A stretch of 11,108 nucleotides of DNA from Thermoplasmata archaeon (GTDB taxonomy: Archaea > Thermoplasmatota > Thermoplasmata > Thermoplasmatales > Thermoplasmataceae), in contig JAKBGP010000054.1 in assembly GCA_021833045.1 (NCBI GenBank), positions 1 to 11,108 on the forward strand, given 5' to 3'. This document shows, in pieces, positions 6,207 through 11,108 of this stretch. The notes under the pieces were generated by a model. It searched no databases, was not told the origin of the DNA, and worked only from the letters and a program-made list of their open reading frames with translations. The translations under genes were made by a program, and so were the position numbers. Each line of letters begins with the position of its first letter. The first letter of the stretch is position 1.

Positions 6207-6884
6207 TCATCTTTTATTGAGAGGATAATCTTTTACAGAACATCCGTCCATTCCGCAGATTATCGAGGAATTGGTCAAATTAAGAAATATACCAACTTCC
6301 ACGACACCGGGGACATTTTTTATTAAGTTGAAAACTTTTTCTGGATCGTCCATATCCCCTGTCCTGACAATTGCAACCAGATTGCCATTATCTGTCTTTG
6401 CTTCAAGGCCCCCATTAATCTCAGTCCTGTAAAACTCATTCAGCCTCTCAACAGTATTTTTCCAAAGAAATGGAAGTATTTCGACAGGCACTCCAAAATT
6501 TCCTAACTTATTCACTGATTTAGTTGAATCTGCAATTATAACAACATTTCTACTGTTGTATGCAACCATTTTTTCCCTGGTGAGGGCACCTCCACCACCT
6601 TTTATGAGTCTTCCTTCAGGGTCTATCTCATCACATCCATCTACTGTAATGTCAATCAAACCTGCGAATTCATGCGTAACTTTAAGTCCGTACTGTATCA
6701 ATTTTTTCTCACTATCATTGGAGGTAGGAACGAAAAGAGTGTCTTGAAAAAGTTTTTTGTCCGCTCCGATCTCATCGATCAAATATTTTACAGTGGAACC
6801 CGTTCCAATTCCAACAATCTTCTTCCCATGGAGCTTTTCAACTGCTTTCTGGGCTGCCATTTTCTTAAAATTTTCACTGTTCAT
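6207..6884 (-). CDS. rpiA: Ribose-5-phosphate isomerase A
   Basis: A 225-residue RpiA that interconverts ribose 5-phosphate and ribulose 5-phosphate in the pentose phosphate and nucleotide pathways. Diagnostic segments are GIGTGSTVKYLI (25-36), which binds phosphate, VDGCDEID (81-88), KGGGGALTREK (95-105), which contains the catalytic base expected at Glu104, and PGVVEVGIF (192-200) near the C-terminus. The reading frame continues upstream to 7040, but that would overlap the divergent thioesterase gene and add 52 residues absent from the family. The ATG at 6882-6884 starts MNSENFKKMAAQKAVEKL, the usual RpiA beginning, and lies about 29 bases after a TATA-like box. Archaea often lack the oxidative pentose phosphate branch, so RpiA probably works with ribulose-monophosphate or transketolase-type reactions to make pentoses. 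Confidence 0.95.
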   Translation of the reverse strand: MNSENFKKMAAQKAVEKLHGKKIVGIGTGSTVKYLIDEIGADKKLFQDTLFVPTSNDSEKKLIQYGLKVTHEFAGLIDITVDGCDEIDPEGRLIKGGGGALTREKMVAYNSRNVVIIADSTKSVNKLGNFGVPVEILPFLWKNTVERLNEFYRTEINGGLEAKTDNGNLVAIVRTGDMDDPEKVFNLIKNVPGVVEVGIFLNLTNSSIICGMDGCSVKDYPLNKR

Positions 6885-6909
6885 CTGACTGTTAGGTATT
6901 TCATAATAG

Positions 6910-6917
6910 TATTTTAT
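6910..6917 (-). promoter_or_regulatory. TATA-like box of rpiA
   Basis: On the minus strand ATAAAATA is centred about 29 bases before the rpiA ATG at 6884. It fits a leaderless or nearly leaderless transcript and supports the shorter start. Confidence 0.45.
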
Positions 6918-6934
6918 GCATAACTTCGGTTCAA

Positions 6935-6943
6935 ATTTATATT
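6935..6943 (+). promoter_or_regulatory. TATA box of the thioesterase gene
   Basis: ATTTATATT is centred about 25 bases before the ATG at 6964, giving a leaderless start. It stands about 20 bases from the oppositely directed rpiA box, so the two genes share one compact 79-base divergent control region. Confidence 0.5.
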
Positions 6944-6963
6944 GCTTCATCTCATAAGGTAAT

Positions 6964-7479
6964 ATGGAATCCAACAGGAACATGAAAAGCTGGAAAGACA
7001 GCAAAACCGTGACGGAAAAACTTGTTTTACCTCCGGACACAAACGTCTTTAATTCACTTTATGGGGGTCGACTGATGGAATGGATTGACAATATAGCATC
7101 CATAGTGGCCTTTAAGCACTGCAGACAGAGAACAGTAACGGGCAGCATTGACAGTATATTCTTCTTAGCCCCAATTCACATTGGGTACATCGTTAAACTT
7201 GAGGCCAGGATAAATTATGTTACCAATACCACAATGGAAATTGAAGTAGATGTTCTATCTCAGGATCCAAATACGGGCAAAAGCAGATTTGCGACAAAAG
7301 CTTACCTTACTTATGTTGGAATTGATCAGGATGGAAGACCCTCCTCGATACCCGGTCTCCTCCTTGAAGATGAAAGTTCCAAGAACAGGTTCAAGGAAGC
7401 AGAGGGTAGGAGTGCAAGAAGAAAAGATATTCTTTCCAAAGTAAAGGAGGAAGCCAAGATTTACGATAAACTACAATAA
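6964..7479 (+). CDS. Hotdog-fold acyl-CoA thioesterase
   Basis: A 171-residue single hotdog domain of the acyl-CoA hydrolase (YciA/BFIT-like) group, which frees CoA from acyl-CoA. The conserved block PPDTNVFNSLYGGRLMEWID (23-42) holds the expected Asn27, the Gly34-Gly35 turn and Asp42, the residue usually assigned to catalysis. It is followed by ASIVAFKH (45-52), TGSIDSIFFLAPIHIGYIV (59-77) and a final strand TKAYLTYVGID. A lysine/glutamate-rich tail (about 135-171) extends beyond the hotdog fold and may form a helix. The ATG at 6964 is 25 bases after a TATA box. The gene may help control acyl-CoA pools together with the nearby beta-oxidation operon, though it has its own promoter. Its stop overlaps the first possible ATG of the next gene. 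Confidence 0.88.
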   Translation: MESNRNMKSWKDSKTVTEKLVLPPDTNVFNSLYGGRLMEWIDNIASIVAFKHCRQRTVTGSIDSIFFLAPIHIGYIVKLEARINYVTNTTMEIEVDVLSQDPNTGKSRFATKAYLTYVGIDQDGRPSSIPGLLLEDESSKNRFKEAEGRSARRKDILSKVKEEAKIYDKLQ

Positions 7480-7497
7480 TGGCACACAAGGGAAACG

Positions 7498-7507
7498 TTT
7501 TTAAATC
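7498..7507 (+). promoter_or_regulatory. TATA-like box of the secretion/uptake cassette
   Basis: TTTTTAAATC lies 22-25 bases before the paired ATG codons at 7524 and 7527. It suggests that the membrane-protein cassette has its own leaderless promoter within the end of the preceding operon rather than relying on the thioesterase transcript. Confidence 0.4.
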
Positions 7508-7523
7508 TTTATCTTACCGTGCA

Positions 7524-7808
7524 ATGATGCTAAAAGAAGCAATATTTACCACTGTAACAGATTTTACTCAATACAGCCAGACAAACAGTATTCTTGATAG
7601 AGGATTATACATTGTAGTTTCCGCCTCAAGCGTTTTGATAGCACTTCTATGGATTCCCATAGCAATGGGGTTTTTCAGCACTGATGAAAACAAAAAATAT
7701 GCATCTTACCACAGGGCGAAATCGGCTGCAATAGGGACAGCGATCTATATACTTGCAGTAACTGGAGTGATATATGGGGCATTCAATTTCATAATAACAG
7801 GAAACTGA
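7524..7808 (+). CDS. Small two-helix membrane protein, candidate CedA1/VirB2-like pilin subunit
   Basis: A protein of 94 residues from the ATG at 7524. The frame stays open to an ATG at 7479 that overlaps the thioesterase stop, which would give 109 residues. The shorter start (7524 or the adjacent ATG at 7527) is preferred because a TATA-like box lies 22-25 bases upstream and no ribosome binding site is well placed for 7479. Two transmembrane helices (about 28-51 and 69-91) flank a short charged loop (about 54-66, DENKKYASYHRAK). This helix-charged loop-helix hairpin is the layout of VirB2 pilins and of crenarchaeal CedA1. No cleavable signal is obvious. The stop overlaps the ATG of the next gene (TGATG), implying coupled translation with the CedA-like protein. 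The family assignment is an inference from topology, size and context; the sequence alone is not diagnostic. Confidence 0.6.
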   Translation: MMLKEAIFTTVTDFTQYSQTNSILDRGLYIVVSASSVLIALLWIPIAMGFFSTDENKKYASYHRAKSAAIGTAIYILAVTGVIYGAFNFIITGN

Positions 7809-8761
7809 TGCTATCTTCAGATATTATTTCTGCTCTTGGAAAGGCATTACTTTCCATGGAACTCTTTCTCTCTCAATTTTTATGGAGCATGGCTATAGAT
7901 CAGGGATTAAAAAACCCACAGTCTTATTTGATCTGGCATTTATTTAACGGGAATTTGAGGAAACTGGAAAATGATCTTTTTGATCTTGTGCCGGTGTTGA
8001 TATCAATTTCTCTGGCATATTCTGGCATTGCTATTCTAATGGGAATGGAAAAGGAAAATAAGCACATTCTGGAAAATGCATCAGTTGGGTTATTTCTACT
8101 TGCATTTTCCGTTTATGTAATGAAGTTTATGTTGATAGTTTCTCTCAGCGCATCAGATGGGATTCTATCCATGTCTTCTGGTTGGAGCTATTATTTTTCC
8201 GATGTTTATGTGCTTTCAAGTATGGGCCCTTCAGGAAATCAGGCATACTCTGAAATATTTTTTTCAAGTATCTACACAATCGGGGCCATAGGAATAACGC
8301 TGTCTCTGATGCTCAGGGAGGGGATTCTTATTATGTTGTTTCTCTTCCTCCCTCTTCTATCGGTCTTATCATTCAATGTGAAGGGAAGGGGCATTCTTAT
8401 CAAATTGTGGATAGTGTTTCTTGAGGCGGCTTTTCTGCCATTACCAATCCTTATAATGATATATGTTTATATCAACCTTAGTGGAGATTTCTTCCAGCAG
8501 TTGGGTATCATAATACTGATATCCTCTTTTCCTGCATTTCTTTCGTATGGATCATATAGAATTGCAGGCACAAGATTCTCTTCCTTGCCATTTTTAATAG
8601 AATTCGAAAGGAAGAACATGTCAAGCGCACTATCACTTAACACGGGCCCCCTGTCGGTTCCATTACAGAACACTATGAAGCAGTTAAAGAACACATTTCC
8701 TGAGGGGGAGATGGGGAGACTGGTAACAGAGATGAATGGGGGATCCAGTTTTGATCACTGA
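7808..8761 (+). CDS. Polytopic membrane protein, candidate CedA/VirB6-like channel component
   Basis: A 317-residue integral membrane protein with about six hydrophobic segments: roughly 61-78, 91-113, 150-168, 171-190, 197-222 and 230-249. An amphipathic N-terminus precedes them, and a polar tail (about 265-317) probably faces the cytoplasm. VirB6/TrbL proteins of type IV secretion and CedA of the crenarchaeal DNA-import system are polytopic proteins of this kind and form the inner-membrane part of the channel. The ATG overlaps the upstream stop, and the 3' end overlaps the ATPase gene by 26 bases, so the three proteins are probably made together. I recognise no catalytic motif. A general transporter is less likely, since there are no substrate-binding signatures and the neighbours are secretion-like. 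The function is inferred from context. Confidence 0.6.
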   Translation: MLSSDIISALGKALLSMELFLSQFLWSMAIDQGLKNPQSYLIWHLFNGNLRKLENDLFDLVPVLISISLAYSGIAILMGMEKENKHILENASVGLFLLAFSVYVMKFMLIVSLSASDGILSMSSGWSYYFSDVYVLSSMGPSGNQAYSEIFFSSIYTIGAIGITLSLMLREGILIMLFLFLPLLSVLSFNVKGRGILIKLWIVFLEAAFLPLPILIMIYVYINLSGDFFQQLGIIILISSFPAFLSYGSYRIAGTRFSSLPFLIEFERKNMSSALSLNTGPLSVPLQNTMKQLKNTFPEGEMGRLVTEMNGGSSFDH

Positions 8762-10574
8762 GTTGTTAAAACCATTAGAAAATATTTTTCCCACATCAAG
8801 ATCCAATGACAGAAAAAAAGCAATCATTGTGTTTGCATTATCTGCCATATTCATTATTTTCTATTCAGGTCTGGAATTTGAGGCATTAGTTCTTGTTATT
8901 TTATTAGCATTGGCTTTAATTTATTTTCATTCAAGGACAGGAGTGCTGAATCTGAAAAAGACGGAAAATGATTCAACACATTTCTTTCGTATCAGTTCTG
9001 ATTTCTCATGGGAAGACAGCAAGGAGCAGGCATTGAGAAATCTGACAAATTTAACATCTTTATGCAGTTATATTGGTATAAACTTTACAGTCCTGGCATA
9101 TCCAGATAATATCAATTCATCCATGAAACCAATATCTGTTGCACATGCAGATTATATAAATTTCATCGAATCAACCTTTCCGGAAAGAAATAATTTTTCA
9201 AGTGTTATTAAATTGAAAAATATAGACGAACTTTCAATTTGCAAGATAAAGGAATCTGTTTCAAGAATCGGAATTAATATGGAAGAGAGCAGTAAATCGT
9301 TACTGAATTCTATGGGATTCTTTTTCGGGGAAAAGGATCTGAAATTAAATGGAAAATATATCTCTGGAAAATTTCACTACTGTGTGCTTGCATTAAAAAA
9401 CATAAAGGGTGGAAAATATTTCCAGTTATCAGACATTGTAAGAAGAATTAGGGGCGATGTCCTTTTTGTAAACGACTTCAGGATGATGGACTCACAGAAT
9501 AGGCTTGTAATAAAAAGGCAGATTTCTAGCATATTGGCGTCTTCAAAGTTTCAAAATGAAAAAAAAGTTACGCTCAAAAATTCATTCAAAAATATGGAGG
9601 AATCAGCTAACATTCTTAAAAAAACAGATGAAAATGAAATAATTGACACGTCTATGTTTATTATCATAAAGGCAGATGCTCCTTACGAACTTACAGATAA
9701 ATTAATCCACACAAAATCATTGACCGAGCATTTCTCCCTTGAGACACAAATTGTGAATGATCGGAAAACCATAGAGAAATTATTTTCCATGAATTTTTCT
9801 TCGTTTCATTACCCAATGCTATCAGGAAATGTTGCTTCACTTATCTCTTTTCTTGGAACAAAAGTGAAAACAAATGGGATAATAATTGGGAAGAATTCAA
9901 TGACAGGAATGCCTGTCCATATGGATATATTTTCAGGCGATTCATACAATATGATCATTCTTGGAGAGACCGGCTCCGGGAAGACATTCTTCTCAAGGCT
10001 TGTGCTTTGGCGTCACATCATTTCTGGAACGGTTGAAAATGTCATGATAATTGATCCACAGGATGAGTTCTCATCCATCTCATTCGCAGACAGGATGGGG
10101 GCTGGAATGGATATTTTACCTGAAATAAAGATTTTAACAGGCTATGGAGATAATTATCTCAGGCAAATGGAAGAATATATTATTGGTGACAATTTCAAAA
10201 GGAAAATGATTCTTGTGGATGAAGCACACTTATTCATAAGAGATCAGGAGAGCAAAAATAAAATGTCTTATCTATACAGGGTATCAAGGCATTATAATGC
10301 CTCAATTATGATCATAACTCAGGACGTGGAGGATTTCAAGCAGCCACCTTTAAACAGTATCATTAACAATTCAGCATATGTTGCAATTTTCAGAAATAAG
10401 ATGTGGGATTCTCTTAAGGAGTTTGGGATCTCACCACAAAAACATGGTTACAGCAACTTTGAATCTCTTGGAGGTGGAAAAAGCTCACCAGAATCTGAAA
10501 TGTTTCTTTACACAAATGGAAGAATGAATAAAGTAAGCATCCTCGCTTCAGGTTGGGAATTATCGAATTTGTAG
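8736..10574 (+). CDS. Membrane-anchored VirB4/HerA-family ATPase, candidate CedB-like DNA-transfer motor
   Basis: A 612-residue P-loop ATPase. Two adjacent transmembrane helices (about 28-44 and 49-64) anchor the N-terminus. A long middle region (about 80-380) resembles the poorly conserved VirB4 N-terminal domain. The motor domain shows Walker A GETGSGKT (410-417), a conserved acidic strand VMIIDPQDEF (436-445), Walker B MILVDEAHLF (491-500) with Asp495-Glu496, and ITQD (527-530), the glutamine motif found in VirB4/HerA/FtsK ATPases. Members form hexamers that power movement of DNA or protein through a membrane channel; CedB is required for DNA import in Sulfolobus. The ATG lies 26 bases inside the preceding gene. 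Membrane anchoring argues against the soluble HerA of HerA-NurA DNA repair, and no nurA is present. Being a VirB4-type ATPase is near certain; the CedB role is an inference. Confidence 0.85.
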   Translation: MGDPVLITELLKPLENIFPTSRSNDRKKAIIVFALSAIFIIFYSGLEFEALVLVILLALALIYFHSRTGVLNLKKTENDSTHFFRISSDFSWEDSKEQALRNLTNLTSLCSYIGINFTVLAYPDNINSSMKPISVAHADYINFIESTFPERNNFSSVIKLKNIDELSICKIKESVSRIGINMEESSKSLLNSMGFFFGEKDLKLNGKYISGKFHYCVLALKNIKGGKYFQLSDIVRRIRGDVLFVNDFRMMDSQNRLVIKRQISSILASSKFQNEKKVTLKNSFKNMEESANILKKTDENEIIDTSMFIIIKADAPYELTDKLIHTKSLTEHFSLETQIVNDRKTIEKLFSMNFSSFHYPMLSGNVASLISFLGTKVKTNGIIIGKNSMTGMPVHMDIFSGDSYNMIILGETGSGKTFFSRLVLWRHIISGTVENVMIIDPQDEFSSISFADRMGAGMDILPEIKILTGYGDNYLRQMEEYIIGDNFKRKMILVDEAHLFIRDQESKNKMSYLYRVSRHYNASIMIITQDVEDFKQPPLNSIINNSAYVAIFRNKMWDSLKEFGISPQKHGYSNFESLGGGKSSPESEMFLYTNGRMNKVSILASGWELSNL

Positions 10575-10623
10575 AGCAACAATATGAGAGTGGAACCTGA
10601 TATTATTCATTAAGGGTAATATA

Positions 10624-10866
10624 TCACGGATTTTCCCATACATATACATAAAAAATGCCAATGATTCCAAAAACAATCATGGGAACTACAAACGAATAAA
10701 GTCCTGGATCCAGCCATGTCCCATAAAGGATTGACCAGGATACATAAAACAGAATTCCTATGAGAAGAAAAATAAAACTTACCGCAAGCAATGCATTGAG
10801 GTACATCGATCTTCCTTTGAATGAACCTAGTTTTCTTTGTGAATTTTTATTTTCAAGTTGAGTCAT
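10624..10866 (-). CDS. Small two-helix membrane protein of unknown function
   Basis: An 80-residue protein with a basic, polar N-terminus (1-20, rich in Lys, Arg, Gln and Asn) and two transmembrane helices (about 22-44 and 56-77). The intervening segment carries a GTWLDPG turn. I do not recognise a family. A TATA-like box (10891-10898) lies about 28 bases upstream, so it is probably transcribed alone as a leaderless message, which supports it being a real gene. It converges on the ATPase gene with a 49-base gap. Its size and two-helix form recall the small membrane subunits of Ced-like systems, but its opposite strand and separate promoter give no firm link. Confidence 0.65.
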   Translation of the reverse strand: MTQLENKNSQRKLGSFKGRSMYLNALLAVSFIFLLIGILFYVSWSILYGTWLDPGLYSFVVPMIVFGIIGIFYVYVWENP

Positions 10867-10890
10867 TACGGAAATGCATACAATTAAGTG

Positions 10891-10898
10891 ATATAATT
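10891..10898 (-). promoter_or_regulatory. TATA-like box of the small membrane protein gene
   Basis: On the minus strand AATTATAT is centred about 28 bases before the ATG at 10866, the leaderless spacing seen elsewhere in the window. Confidence 0.4.
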
Positions 10899-10961
10899 TT
10901 TATTATATTGTTCAGAACATTTCAACCATATATTTTATCTCTTAAGTATTTCCAGGTCTAC

Positions 10962-11068
10962 TACCCCTCCCTGACGGAATGGGCTTGCTGCTGGTCTCCC
11001 TCATGCCCGTGGGCATGGATTCATCGAACCGCAACGATTGGCTGATTGACATTCCCCTGCCAGGGGAA
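10962..11068 (-). ncRNA. Hairpin-rich right end of a tnpB-type element, possible omega-RNA scaffold
   Basis: Three strong hairpins follow one another. A perfect 17-base palindrome lies at 11052-11068 (arms TTCCCCTG/CAGGGGAA). A 7-base stem CATGCCC/GGGCATG lies at 11002-11017. The last is an imperfect 8-base stem (10964-10971 with 10976-10983, loop TGAC). On the minus strand the last hairpin is followed by TAG and then A/T-rich host-like DNA, resembling the G/C hairpin ending in GGGAGGGGTAG that closes archaeal IS200/IS605 tnpB elements. In such elements the 3' end of tnpB overlaps the guide (omega) RNA, whose guide is the flanking DNA. If this holds, the guide segment would begin at about 10960 and run leftward. 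Whether it is transcribed is unknown. Confidence 0.4.
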
Positions 11069-11108
11069 GGAGACTATTCATTATCCCTTTCGGGCACTGC
11101 TCCACAGC
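11001..11108 (-). pseudogene. tnpB: Degraded C-terminal end of a tnpB (IS200/IS605 OrfB) gene, partial at the window edge
   Basis: On the minus strand, entering from the window's right edge, one frame reads CGAVPERDNE and then stops at TAG (11074-11076). TnpB proteins end their zinc finger and third RuvC segment with CG, a few residues, then RDxN, so this fits. A second frame stays open to TGA at 11001 and reads LPLAGECQSANRCGSMNPCPRA, like a TnpB tail, which suggests a frameshift just after the RD motif. This block is visibly richer in G+C than the rest of the window. The main body lies outside the window, so whether a complete, active copy exists elsewhere is unknown. Confidence 0.5.

Noticed and set aside
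6885..7040. N-terminal extension of the rpiA reading frame up to 7040
   Set aside because: It would add 52 residues absent from RpiA proteins and overlap the divergent thioesterase gene; the ATG at 6884 has a TATA-like box at a suitable distance.
8736..10574. Soluble HerA helicase of HerA-NurA DNA end resection
   Set aside because: The protein has two N-terminal transmembrane helices and a long VirB4-like region, and no nurA, mre11 or rad50 gene is adjacent.
10598..10626. Imperfect inverted repeat (TGATATTA/TAATATATCA) between convergent genes, possible terminator
   Set aside because: The stem is short, A/T-only and interrupted, with no following T tract; it is within what chance gives in this composition.
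10821..11045. 74-codon plus-strand frame at the right edge
   Set aside because: It crosses the promoter of the small membrane protein gene, the element boundary and the hairpins; the product changes composition abruptly and resembles nothing.

Overview
The window looks like a chromosomal stretch of a thermoacidophilic euryarchaeon of the order Thermoplasmatales. The grounds are the A+T-rich DNA, TATA boxes lying 22-30 bases before many start codons with little or no leader, a DUF929-type surface protein, and the gene style. Within the order, a Cuniculiplasma- or Ferroplasma-like organism is a guess. No tRNA, rRNA or CRISPR array was seen.

Left part (1-3280). The C-terminal end of a CBS-domain protein, probably a CLC-type chloride channel, faces a membrane-anchored, glycosylation-rich DUF929 protein. 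Then come a Gfo/Idh/MocA oxidoreductase, a decayed N-terminal piece of an IS200/IS605-type tnpB gene on the minus strand (about 2095-2385), and a two-domain rhodanese with a mercaptopyruvate-sulfurtransferase active loop.

Middle part (3281-7479). A tight operon encodes thiolase, 3-hydroxyacyl-CoA dehydrogenase and enoyl-CoA hydratase, three successive enzymes of beta-oxidation (or of acyl-CoA synthesis run in reverse). A perfect 19-base dyad sits between its TATA box and the predicted transcript start. Ribose-5-phosphate isomerase A converges on this operon and shares a short divergent promoter region with a hotdog-fold acyl-CoA thioesterase.

Right part (7479-10574). Three overlapping or abutting genes encode a small two-helix membrane protein, a polytopic membrane protein of about six helices, and a membrane-anchored VirB4/HerA-type ATPase. 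In size, topology and order they resemble CedA1 (VirB2-like), CedA (VirB6-like) and CedB (VirB4-like) of the crenarchaeal Ced/Ted DNA-import machinery. There is no relaxase, coupling protein or other plasmid gene in view. This is the strongest candidate for an under-described system here: a possible euryarchaeal DNA-uptake or conjugation-derived apparatus.

Right edge (10575-11108). A small two-helix membrane protein of unknown function faces the cassette. After it the DNA becomes more G+C-rich and holds the degraded 3' end of a second tnpB-type element on the minus strand, with three strong hairpins that resemble the right end and omega-RNA scaffold of such elements.
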